Source: Pedobacter caeni (GTDB lineage Bacteria; Bacteroidota; Bacteroidia; Sphingobacteriales; Sphingobacteriaceae). From it: a DNA stretch of 64,000 bases. Each line of letters starts with the position of its first letter. The first letter of the stretch is position 1. The stretch lies in assembly GCF_900129215.1 (NCBI RefSeq), contig NZ_FQUQ01000003.1:828045-892044 (forward strand). The letters run 5' to 3'. The translations under genes were made by a program, and so were the position numbers. The notes beneath the pieces were generated by a model. It saw only the letters and a list, made by a program, of their open reading frames with translations, was not told where the DNA came from and searched no databases. Shown here piece by piece: positions 29,001 to 35,721 of the stretch.

Positions 29001-29268
29001 TTATTGTGAAGGAACCATTTCCATCAGTTGCCCCTAAGACTTTCTTCTGGTCATTTGAAATGGTAACACCAGGTAGAGGTTGTCCATCTCCGGCATCTTT
29101 TACCGTACCTTTTATCGTGACGGTTTCCTGCAGGAACGGAAGGAGTACATTCGCTGGAGCTGCGGCTGAAAGGGCTTGTGGCAGTTGCATTATGCCCAAC
29201 ACCAATGCGAAGGCAAGGTGTTTTAAGGGCTTTTGAAACGGCACACGATGAGTAGAGATTTTTATCAT
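26005..29268 (-). CDS. SusC/RagA-family TonB-linked outer-membrane transporter
   Basis: 1087 residues from the ATG at 29268 (MIKISTHRV), preferred over the upstream ATG at 29328 because it starts just before the signal peptide. Domains: carboxypeptidase-like (about 52-130; VTIKGTVKDAGDGQPLPGVTI), SusC-type plug (about 140-270; LNEVIVTALGIKREAKSLGY, then LNPDDIESVTVLKGPGASALYGQRGANGAIIITTK) and a large barrel. These are class signatures. It is the first gene of the SusC-SusD-DUF5689-phosphoesterase operon. The upstream region has three phased TTAAY repeats and a near -7 box on the minus strand, suggesting starvation-type activation. Confidence 0.94.
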   Translation of the reverse strand: MIKISTHRVPFQKPLKHLAFALVLGIMQLPQALSAAAPANVLLPFLQETVTIKGTVKDAGDGQPLPGVTISNDQKKVLGATDGNGSFTIKVTKGTQISFNMVGYQPVRRMITEATNTMMVNMTSSSSELNEVIVTALGIKREAKSLGYSTTTVDSTQLTNAISSNWTDALSGKVAGLNLVRSGGPAGSNKIILRGENNLTGDNEALIVIDGVVASSSSKRTAATGGGVYGTSGDIMPADFGSGLNDLNPDDIESVTVLKGPGASALYGQRGANGAIIITTKSASMNKKVMGITFTSNSAWEDVNRGPDRQQEFGSGTYGASYFSFGATADGPSTNATSASYGPAFDPDRKFFQYDPVTRTRGLERTPWVAFKDPIDAFFVTGFESTNTVSLDGTYKKVGLRLSASHGNNEWIVPNTGLERTSVALNANTNITKKLSLNLKVQYSNRHSDNLPATGYGNQSLMYWFMFAQPNVNVDWYRNYWAPGKEYQELVNLTTSFPESPYAISEQYINAQRRNGWLGNIQGNYKFTNELSLMARASIDLNNDTRETRRPWDASGNKFAKGSYRVSDIRSYEINADFMLKYDKKFNDDLRLTATLGGSQMRNVYDKLETRADGLVIPNDYRLDNNRDPLVYVVDPAKYRINSFYGAMSFGYKKYLFLDITSRQDWNSTLATVTRTDNVGFFYPSASLAFVASDYWKLPVAVSFAKLRASVAQVGSGSTIPYRTSYNYLSASDGIYPDSALNNPRILPNPDLKPLITTTIELGLDLKLFNNRLNFDLAVYSGNTKNQILNRIVDKSTGYNVQVVNIGRVDNKGIEVAINATPIKSKNFTWTAFGTFSANRNKIKELADSALVLRTGALGSGQVVANVGGTMGDVYGRGYLRSPDGQIVYNSTTGVALENPGLLYLGNTIPKFRFSLGTGFTYKQINLNVLFDAQLGAVGHSLTFSRMASLGKHTVTLPGRYNGVIGEGVVQNPDGSYRKNDVIAKDIAAYYESIYGSGQAEGSIFRTDYLKFREANLGYTFNKRFVQSIGFNKISLSVYGRNLFIWSPWPAFDPEFGTLAGSDIVQGFETGQLPSTRNYGVRLVVGL

Positions 29269-29413
29269 AATGCGATTTTTTGGATTCTTAATTTTGTTTA
29301 CTTGGTTTGTCTGAGTGGCGGCATACATACTTTTTTCCTAATTGTTTTTCGCAGCTTTCGCGGCGTTCAAACAACAAGGAGCAATTGATCATTTCTAAAT
29401 TTGGGATGTGCTG

Positions 29414-29459
29414 CAAATATCAAGGCTTCAGCATTAAGGGGGTGTTAAACATTGATTAA
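29414..29459 (-). promoter_or_regulatory. Phased TTAAY operator and promoter of the SusC operon
   Basis: On the minus strand, TTAAT (29459), TTAAC (29448) and TTAAT (29437) recur at exactly 11 bp, then GATATTTG (29421-29414) follows 16 bp later as a near -7 box. There is no TTG -33 element, so activation by a bound regulator is likely. The fifth base is C or T only in this orientation, so the site faces SusC and not the divergent phospholipase gene. The remaining 29269-29413 would be a long 5' leader. Nothing clear marks the phospholipase promoter in 29460-29631. Confidence 0.6.
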
Positions 29460-29631
29460 GTTAAACGTTTTCCTGACGGTATGGGGAGGTTTTTATTCCG
29501 TTGGACTGAATCGTATCTGATCAAAAAATAACAGTAATTTTATATAGAAGGAACTGATCTGTAATCTTGGATTGGGACATTAGCCGGATTATTAAAAATA
29601 AGCAAAAGACTAATCACATTTACTACTATTC

Positions 29632-32169
29632 ATGGAATCAAGAAGAGAATTTATCAGAAAATCGCTTTTATTGTCTGGTGCAGCCGGGCTTTCGACGATG
29701 TTGCCAGCCTCGATACAAAGGGCGCTGGCTATTGATCCAAAATTGGGAAGCAGTTTTCTTGATGCGGAACATATCGTGATCCTGATGCAGGAAAATCGGT
29801 CCTTTGACCATTGCTTTGGTACATTGCAAGGGGTGCGGGGATTTAATGATCCCCGCGCAATCACGCTTCCTGACCAAAAGCCAGTATGGATGCAAACCAA
29901 TGCGGTTGGCGAAACGTATGCGCCTTTTCGTTTAAATATCAAAGATTCTAAAGTAACCTGGATGGGGGATTTACCACATTCAAGGGCCAGTCAGGTGGAT
30001 GCTTATAACCAGGGCAAATATGATCAGTGGTTAACTGCAAAAAGATCGGGTAATAAAAAATATAGCGATATGCCCTTAACGCTGGGCCATTATACCCGTG
30101 AAGATTTGCCTTTCAATTATGCAATGGCTGATGCTTTCACGGTATGTGATCAGAATTTCTGTTCGGCGATGACCAGTACTACGCCTAACAGGTCGTTTTT
30201 CTGGACGGGAAAAGCATCTTATCAACTGGATGGCCTACAGAAAGTAAACATTAGAAATGATGATTTTAGCTATGGCAAGCTTCCCTGGAAGGCCTTTCCT
30301 GAATTACTGGAGGAAAATGACATCAGCTGGAAGTTCTATCAGAATGACCTAAGCTGTGGGGGTGGTTATAAGGGGGAGGAGAGGGCCTGGCTGTCTAATT
30401 TTGGTTGTAACTTACTGGAGTTTTTTGCAGCGTACAATGTTAAATTCTCACCGCGTTATGTGAGGAACCTGCAAAAATTGGTAGAAACGCTACCTGGTGA
30501 GATTAATAAGTTGCAGGAGGAAAGTCCTTCAAGTGATGCGGCAGCAAAAAAAATAAAGACAGACCTGGAGAAAAAAATGGCTGCTTTGGATAATGCTGCT
30601 GCTGAATTGAAACAATGGAGCCAGGCAGAATACGATAAGTTACCGGACCATCAAAAGCGTTTATTTAAGAATGCTTTTGTCATCAATTCTGGTGATCCGG
30701 ATTACAGGAGTATCACTACGCTGAATTATACTGATAAGGATACAAAAAGAGAGGTTACGGTTCCTAAAGGAGATGTTCTGTATCAGTTTAGAAAAGATGT
30801 GAATACAGGAAAGTTGCCTGCGGTTTCCTGGTTGGCCGGACCTCAGAATTTTTCTGACCATCCAAGTGCACCATGGTACGGGGCATGGTATGTTTCAGAA
30901 ATCCTGGATATCCTGACCAAAAATCCGGAAGTATGGAAGAAAACCATCTTCATTACTACCTATGATGAAAATGACGGCTATTTTGACCATGTGCCTCCAT
31001 TTTCTATTCCGGATGCCAATATTCCCGGAACAGGTCTTGTTTCCAAAGGGATTGATACCGAAATTGAGTATGTACGGTTGGCCAATGAATTGAAACAGGG
31101 TGTTCCTGAAAAAGCGGCACGTGAAGCACCGATCGGTCTTGGGTTCAGGGTACCAATGCTCATTGCTTCTCCATGGAGCCGGGGAGGGAAGGTGTGTTCT
31201 GAAGTGTTTGACCATACCTCAACCTTGCAGTTCCTGGAGACATTTTTCAATAAAAAGCTCAATAAGAACCTTCGTATAGAGAACATCAGCAAATGGAGGA
31301 GAGCGATATGCGGAGATTTAACTTCAGTATTTAGCCCGTATAATGGAGGAAAAACAGATAAAATAAACTTTCTGCAACGGAATAATTTTGTGGAAGATAT
31401 TTATAATGCAAAGTTTAAGGAAGCGCCAAATGGCTTTAAAAAGCTAAGTGAGACTGATATATCCGGGTTTATTAAAAATCCAAAGGATCAGGATGTGATG
31501 TCTCAACAGGAAAAAGGAATCCGTCCTTCCTGTGCATTGCCTTACGAATTATATGTTAATGGTAAATTAACTGCGGATCAGAAATCATTTGAAATCAGCT
31601 TTGCTGCAGGTAATACGGTGTTTGGTAAGAAGTCTTCAGGTGCGCCTTTTACGGTGATCAGCCCGGGAAATTTTCATGATCCTTCGTCTGAAGCAGGTTC
31701 GGAGAGTTATAGGAATTGGTCATTTGGAGTGGTTGCCGGTGATCTGATCACTTACAAATGGCCTGTTGAGGCTTTTGAAGGGTCGAAATATCAGCTTCTG
31801 GTAAATGGTCCAAATGGATTTTTCAGGTCATTTAAAGGATTGGTTAAGGGGGCTTCGGTTAGTGTGGAAGCTGAATATGAAAAAGTGGGTTCGAAACTTA
31901 CCGGAAACCTGTTGCTGAAGATCAGCAATCAAAATCCATCTAAAGCTTATACTGTGGTGGTCAAAGACAATGGATATGACAATGTGGAGGTTAAAAAAGA
32001 GGTTAAGTCGGGTCAGATCCTGCAGATAGTTGTTCAGGGGAGCAAGAGTCATGGCTGGTATGATAGCAGTGTTGTTGTTGAAGAAGTCCCTGAGTTTGAG
32101 CAGCGTTTTGCCGGAAGGGTGGAAACGGGTGCAGAAAGCTTTAGTGATCCTGTAATGGGAAGGGTGTAA
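29632..32169 (+). CDS. Phosphocholine-specific phospholipase C
   Basis: 845 residues. A twin-arginine signal (ESRREFIRKSLLLSGAAG) implies folded export. The phosphoesterase/acid-phosphatase-type core contains HIVILMQENRSFDHCFGTL and later TYDENDGYFDHVPPF, both metal- or substrate-site signatures of PLC-C/N-type enzymes. Two C-terminal beta domains (about 620-830; RPSCALPYELYVNGKL) match the DUF756 repeats of this family. It hydrolyses phosphatidylcholine or sphingomyelin to diglyceride/ceramide and phosphocholine. It is divergent from the SusC-phosphoesterase operon, so the two probably serve the same nutrient source. Family members in other bacteria are often phosphate-regulated. Confidence 0.9.
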   Translation: MESRREFIRKSLLLSGAAGLSTMLPASIQRALAIDPKLGSSFLDAEHIVILMQENRSFDHCFGTLQGVRGFNDPRAITLPDQKPVWMQTNAVGETYAPFRLNIKDSKVTWMGDLPHSRASQVDAYNQGKYDQWLTAKRSGNKKYSDMPLTLGHYTREDLPFNYAMADAFTVCDQNFCSAMTSTTPNRSFFWTGKASYQLDGLQKVNIRNDDFSYGKLPWKAFPELLEENDISWKFYQNDLSCGGGYKGEERAWLSNFGCNLLEFFAAYNVKFSPRYVRNLQKLVETLPGEINKLQEESPSSDAAAKKIKTDLEKKMAALDNAAAELKQWSQAEYDKLPDHQKRLFKNAFVINSGDPDYRSITTLNYTDKDTKREVTVPKGDVLYQFRKDVNTGKLPAVSWLAGPQNFSDHPSAPWYGAWYVSEILDILTKNPEVWKKTIFITTYDENDGYFDHVPPFSIPDANIPGTGLVSKGIDTEIEYVRLANELKQGVPEKAAREAPIGLGFRVPMLIASPWSRGGKVCSEVFDHTSTLQFLETFFNKKLNKNLRIENISKWRRAICGDLTSVFSPYNGGKTDKINFLQRNNFVEDIYNAKFKEAPNGFKKLSETDISGFIKNPKDQDVMSQQEKGIRPSCALPYELYVNGKLTADQKSFEISFAAGNTVFGKKSSGAPFTVISPGNFHDPSSEAGSESYRNWSFGVVAGDLITYKWPVEAFEGSKYQLLVNGPNGFFRSFKGLVKGASVSVEAEYEKVGSKLTGNLLLKISNQNPSKAYTVVVKDNGYDNVEVKKEVKSGQILQIVVQGSKSHGWYDSSVVVEEVPEFEQRFAGRVETGAESFSDPVMGRV

Positions 32170-32170
32170 A

Positions 32171-32215
32171 TTGATTTGGTGATAATGCTGTGTTAACAGA
32201 TTTCCGTTTCTTTTG
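32171..32215 (+). promoter_or_regulatory. Phased TTAAY-like operator and promoter of the small secreted protein
   Basis: TTGAT (32171), ATAAT (32182) and TTAAC (32193) lie at exact 11-bp steps, and TTCTTTTG (32208-32215) follows 15 bp after the last. The predicted start is about 16 nt before the ATG at 32238. The -7 variant is identical to the one before the 44322 lipoprotein gene. The first two repeats are degenerate. Confidence 0.5.
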
Positions 32216-32237
32216 GTAAAAATTAACCCCCATTAGT

Positions 32238-32666
32238 ATGAAAAGAATTTTGCTATTATTGAGTATCGTCTTCTGCAGTTTTGCAAGTCGTTCACAGGTT
32301 TATGCACATCTTGAGATGCAGGATGATTATGAAGTTGAAGAAGGGTATTGGCGCGAAGGAAATTCGAAACTCCGAGGAACTTTTTTGGTTTCTTTTTATG
32401 CAGATCAACAAATGACACAACCGATCGTACCTAACAGCGCTATCACCGTATTGCTTGGGTTAGGACCTAACCGGACCGTTGCTTATTTTCCTGATGGCAT
32501 GAATCAGAACGGCAGATATGATATTCCTTCAGGAGATGAATCATCTGTTATGATTGCTTCAGATGTTGCGTATTATGAGCGTCATTGGCTTTACGGAGAA
32601 CCGGACATTTATATACGTTATGATTTACAACTTCTTCCGGGTTCTGGTTATATCGTTATACCTTAA
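32238..32666 (+). CDS. Small secreted protein of unknown function
   Basis: 142 residues. A cleavable signal peptide (about 1-19, MKRILLLLSIVFCSFASRSQ) is followed by an acidic, aromatic-rich segment (LEMQDDYEVEEGYWREG) and a beta-rich part ending YIVIP. I do not recognise a family. It lies 68 bp after the phospholipase C gene on the same strand but has its own promoter with the phased repeats, so co-regulation with the phospho-scavenging genes is the main clue. A terminator follows at 32698-32735. Confidence 0.65.
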   Translation: MKRILLLLSIVFCSFASRSQVYAHLEMQDDYEVEEGYWREGNSKLRGTFLVSFYADQQMTQPIVPNSAITVLLGLGPNRTVAYFPDGMNQNGRYDIPSGDESSVMIASDVAYYERHWLYGEPDIYIRYDLQLLPGSGYIVIP

Positions 32667-32697
32667 TTGGTAGCATTAATTTGTAATCTGTAGAATT

Positions 32698-32735
32698 AAA
32701 GCGGAGATGTCATCTATAGATAACATCTCCGCTTT
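32698..32735. terminator. Bidirectional terminator
   Basis: AAAGCGGAGATGT (32698-32710) pairs perfectly with ACATCTCCGCTTT (32723-32735) around a 12-nt loop. It separates the small secreted protein gene from the converging purN. Confidence 0.75.
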
Positions 32736-32786
32736 CTCGTTAAAACAGGTTTATTCCGGAAATATTGACCAGAACTCCGGTAAAAG

Positions 32787-33365
32787 TTACTTTTTTATCT
32801 TTTTGATGATGGTCTCAACAATACGGGGGTAGTGCTGGTGTTCCAGTTGCTGACCTTTGAATTTAATGAGTTCCAGGTTATCATCTTTATCAATGCGGTA
32901 TTTTGCCTGATAAATGTACTCTCCTTCGTCATAATTTTCATTCACGTAGTGGATGGTGATGCCTCCTTCAGTTTCTTTTGCTTCCATCACTGCCAGGTGT
33001 ACATGATCCCCATACATTCCTTTGCCTCCGAATTTTGGAAGGATCGCAGGATGGATGTTGATGATACGTCCAGGGTATTCGTGAATTAATTTTTTAGGGA
33101 TGAGCCATAGAAATCCTGCCAGTACGATCAGGTCTACTTCCAGATTTTTGAGCAGGTCGATGATGTGATCAGTATGGTAAAACTCGTTCCTGTCGAAAAT
33201 ATGTGAAGGGATTTCAAAGTTGTCTGCACGTTGTAAAACATAAGCATCCGGATTGTTGGTGAGCACCAGGGCGATCTCTACTTCAGGACTACGTTTAAAA
33301 TGTTCCATCAGTTTTTGGGCATTGGAGCCTGAACCTGAAGCAAATATGGCGATACGTTTTTTCAT
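32787..33365 (-). CDS. purN: Phosphoribosylglycinamide formyltransferase
   Basis: 192 residues converting GAR to FGAR with 10-formyl-THF in purine synthesis. The N-terminal IAIFASGSGSNAQKLMEHF is the GAR-binding loop. The catalytic region has IINIHPAILPKFGGKGMYG with the His of the folate site, and TEGGITIHYVNENYDEG follows with the catalytic Asp region. Length matches the family. It is monocistronic. A TATTTTTG -7 box lies at 33437-33430 on the minus strand, about 65 nt upstream of the ATG. Confidence 0.94.
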   Translation of the reverse strand: MKKRIAIFASGSGSNAQKLMEHFKRSPEVEIALVLTNNPDAYVLQRADNFEIPSHIFDRNEFYHTDHIIDLLKNLEVDLIVLAGFLWLIPKKLIHEYPGRIINIHPAILPKFGGKGMYGDHVHLAVMEAKETEGGITIHYVNENYDEGEYIYQAKYRIDKDDNLELIKFKGQQLEHQHYPRIVETIIKKIKK

Positions 33366-33656
33366 CTGTGCTGGTTGATTTATGAACTCAAGCTGGCTTC
33401 TCCGGTTTTTATGGGCCGGTGATTTTTGTCAAAAATAGCATTTTAAGCATTGATCCGAAGATTTTTATTGCTTTTTGTATCATTTAATCCCAGGTCAGTA
33501 GCTCTGAATCAAGCTGTGTTGTGTCTGTATTGGTTTTATTGATCTGAATTATTGCGTACATTGCAGCCATTGAGCAGGGGATGGGTGTGGTATTCCAGAC
33601 TTTCTAACCTGTTATAAATCAATATTTAAGATTTATTAAAAATATTTACGACTTCA

Positions 33657-33785
33657 TTTTGCATATTAAAAACATTAATTCTATATTTGCAGTCCGAAAA
33701 AAATGGAAAAACAAAAGGCTGGTAGCGGTTGGGATTGTACCCAATAGTCTTGAAAGCTTTAAAAGGAATATTATAATATTGAAAA
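33657..33785 (+). promoter_or_regulatory. rpsT promoter and structured leader
   Basis: TTTTG at 33657-33661, a 20-nt spacer and TATATTTG at 33682-33689 form a near-consensus promoter. The resulting leader of about 90 nt contains a hairpin (TTGGG/CCCAA, 33729-33744) inside a closing pairing of AAAGGCT with AGCTTT (33714-33760), and a 14-codon open frame at 33703-33747. S20 genes in other bacteria are autogenously controlled, so a regulatory leader is plausible but unproven. Of the 420-bp gap since purN, 33440-33656 shows nothing else I can identify. Confidence 0.6.
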
Positions 33786-34040
33786 ATGGCAAATCATAAA
33801 TCTTCATTAAAAAGAATTAGAGCAAACGCAACTAAACGTTTACGTAACAGATATCAAGCTAAAACAACCCGTACTTTTATCAAAAGGTTACGTGCTGCTG
33901 AAGACAAGAAAACTGGACAAGAGTTATTACCGAAAGTAATTTCTATGTTAGATCGTTTGGCTAAGAAAAATGTTATTCACAAGAACAAAGCAGCTAACAA
34001 CAAATCGAAGTTAACTAAATTTGTTAATGGCTTAAATTAA
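33786..34040 (+). CDS. rpsT: 30S ribosomal protein S20
   Basis: 84 residues, strongly basic, beginning MANHKSSLKRIRANATKRLRN, the classic S20 N-terminus. It binds 16S rRNA early in 30S assembly. Length and the helical, Lys/Arg-rich composition fit. It is followed at once by a terminator (34063-34095). Confidence 0.96.
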   Translation: MANHKSSLKRIRANATKRLRNRYQAKTTRTFIKRLRAAEDKKTGQELLPKVISMLDRLAKKNVIHKNKAANNKSKLTKFVNGLN

Positions 34041-34062
34041 ATATAGCTTTACAATATTATAG

Positions 34063-34095
34063 ACGGGATATGCTTAATTGCATATCCCGTTTTTT
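34063..34095 (+). terminator. rpsT terminator, ending 5 bp before radC
   Basis: ACGGGATATGC (34063-34073) and GCATATCCCGT (34080-34090) form a perfect 11-bp stem with loop TTAATT and a T-run (34090-34095). The radC ATG at 34100 follows almost immediately, so radC expression may depend on read-through or on a promoter hidden in the S20 region. Confidence 0.85.
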
Positions 34096-34099
34096 ATTT

Positions 34100-34801
34100 A
34101 TGGCAAATTACAAACCGAAAATAGGCATCAAGCAATGGGCTGAGGAAGACAGGCCCCGTGAGAAACTCATGCAGTACGGAAGGAGGCACCTCACCGATGC
34201 GGAGCTGATTGCCGTATTGATCGGTTCAGGTAATCTGGAGGAAACCTCTGTTGATTTGAGTAAGCGCATTCTTGCCGCTTATGATAATGACCTGGATAAG
34301 CTGGGGAGGGCAACAGTTAAAGAGCTTTCCCGTTTTCGGGGGATCGGGGTGGCCAAAGCAATTTCTATTGTTGCCGGACTGGAACTCGGGCGGAGAAGAA
34401 AGGAAGAAGGGGTAACGCCGAAAGTAGTTCAGATTAAAGATGCAAAGGATAGTTATGCGCAGTTTTATCCCGTGTTGACTGATCTTCCTCATGAAGAATT
34501 TTGGATATTGCTACTGAACAGGGCTAATCATGTGATCAGTAAACATCAGATCAGTAAAGGAGGTCTGTCTGGTACGGTTGCTGATCCAAAGATCATTTTC
34601 AAGGTAGCGATGGATCATGATGCGACTTATCTTATTCTGGCACACAACCATCCTTCTGGAAATTTAAAACCAAGTCAGGAAGACCTGATTCTGACCAGAA
34701 AGTTGACTGCTGCCGGTAAATTGCTGGATCTGATTGTGCTTGATCACTTAATTATTACAAACAATTCATATCTTAGTTTCAATGATGAGGGCTTAATTTA
34801 A
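34100..34801 (+). CDS. radC: RadC-family JAB/MPN-domain protein
   Basis: 233 residues from the ATG at 34100 (MANYKPKIGIKQWAEEDRPRE). An earlier in-frame ATG at 34070 lies inside the rpsT terminator and is rejected. A UPF0758/helix-hairpin-helix N-terminal half (about 20-100; ATVKELSRFRGIGVAKAISI) is followed by the MPN+/JAB metal site HNHPSGNLKPSQED at about 178-191. The old DNA-repair role of RadC has been questioned and its true activity is unknown. The EEP-family gene follows after 26 bp. Confidence 0.93.
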   Translation: MANYKPKIGIKQWAEEDRPREKLMQYGRRHLTDAELIAVLIGSGNLEETSVDLSKRILAAYDNDLDKLGRATVKELSRFRGIGVAKAISIVAGLELGRRRKEEGVTPKVVQIKDAKDSYAQFYPVLTDLPHEEFWILLLNRANHVISKHQISKGGLSGTVADPKIIFKVAMDHDATYLILAHNHPSGNLKPSQEDLILTRKLTAAGKLLDLIVLDHLIITNNSYLSFNDEGLI

Positions 34802-34827
34802 CCTGCATTAGGTAATTTGCCGCTCTT

Positions 34828-35664
34828 ATGAGAAAAGTAATCCAACTAAGTCTGGTATTGCTGTTGATGGTATCAATGGCCAATGCACAAAGGGAAAATG
34901 CAATCAATATCATTTCCTATAACATCCGTTTAAATGTAGCTTCTGATGGTGAAAATGCCTGGCCTAAACGCAAAGACAATGTGAAGGCATTGGTTAGATT
35001 TCATGATGCAGATATTCTATGTGTTCAGGAAGCATTGCCTTTGCAGGTAGATGAAATGCTGGCAAACACCAATTATGCAATGGAAGGCGTTGGTCGTGAT
35101 GATGGGAAACGTGCAGGCGAATTTTCTGCCATCTATTTCGATAAGTCCAGGTTTACGCGTAGGGATGGAGGAACATTCTGGTTGTCGGAAACACCAGAAA
35201 AACCTTCTAAGGGCTGGGATGCCGCATTGAACAGGGTATGCTCCTGGGTCAGGCTATTTGATAAAAAGAATAAAAAGGAGTTTTTGGTGTTCAATACCCA
35301 TTATGATCACGTTGGGGTACAAGCCAGAATTGAATCTGCTAAACTCCTGAAAAGAAAAATACAGGAAATTGCTCCGAAACTGCCGGTTGTATTTACAGGG
35401 GATTTAAATGTGACTCCTGAAACAGAGGCTATTGCTACCATCAAATCTTTCCTTATTGACGCCAAGGAAGCTTCTGTAGAGCCTGCTTATGGTCCGGTGG
35501 GTACTTTTAACGCTTTTAAATTTGACAGTCCCCTGAAGGATAAAATTGACTACATCTTTGTGAACAAAGGATTTAAAGTTCAAAAGTTTGGCGTGTTGTC
35601 GGACAGCAAAGATTTACGTTATCCTTCAGACCATTTGCCAATTATTGCCCGTTTATCTTTCTAA
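34828..35664 (+). CDS. Secreted endonuclease/exonuclease/phosphatase-family hydrolase
   Basis: 278 residues with a signal peptide (about 1-20, ending ANAQ). The EEP fold is shown by INIISYNIRLN, DILCVQEALP (catalytic Glu), FNTHYDH, FTGDLNVTPE (Asp-x-Asn) and the final PSDHLPIIARL (Asp-His). Family members cleave phosphodiesters in DNA, lipids or inositol phosphates; the substrate is open. It probably shares a transcript with radC. It has no phased TTAAY site, so there is no evidence that it belongs to the phosphate-related set. Confidence 0.88.
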   Translation: MRKVIQLSLVLLLMVSMANAQRENAINIISYNIRLNVASDGENAWPKRKDNVKALVRFHDADILCVQEALPLQVDEMLANTNYAMEGVGRDDGKRAGEFSAIYFDKSRFTRRDGGTFWLSETPEKPSKGWDAALNRVCSWVRLFDKKNKKEFLVFNTHYDHVGVQARIESAKLLKRKIQEIAPKLPVVFTGDLNVTPETEAIATIKSFLIDAKEASVEPAYGPVGTFNAFKFDSPLKDKIDYIFVNKGFKVQKFGVLSDSKDLRYPSDHLPIIARLSF

Positions 35665-35691
35665 GACATTTACACCGACGGCATTATTTTA

Positions 35692-35699
35692 TATCTTTG
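35692..35699 (+). promoter_or_regulatory. pheT -7 box
   Basis: TATCTTTG matches TAnnTTTG and lies 22 bp before the pheT ATG. TTTAC about 20 bp upstream is a weak -33 element. Confidence 0.5.
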
Positions 35700-35721
35700 C
35701 ATTTTATACTGAATATATAAC

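Noticed and set aside
34070..34099. Longer radC start at 34070.
   Set aside because: It lies within the rpsT terminator hairpin; the ATG at 34100 gives the normal RadC N-terminus.
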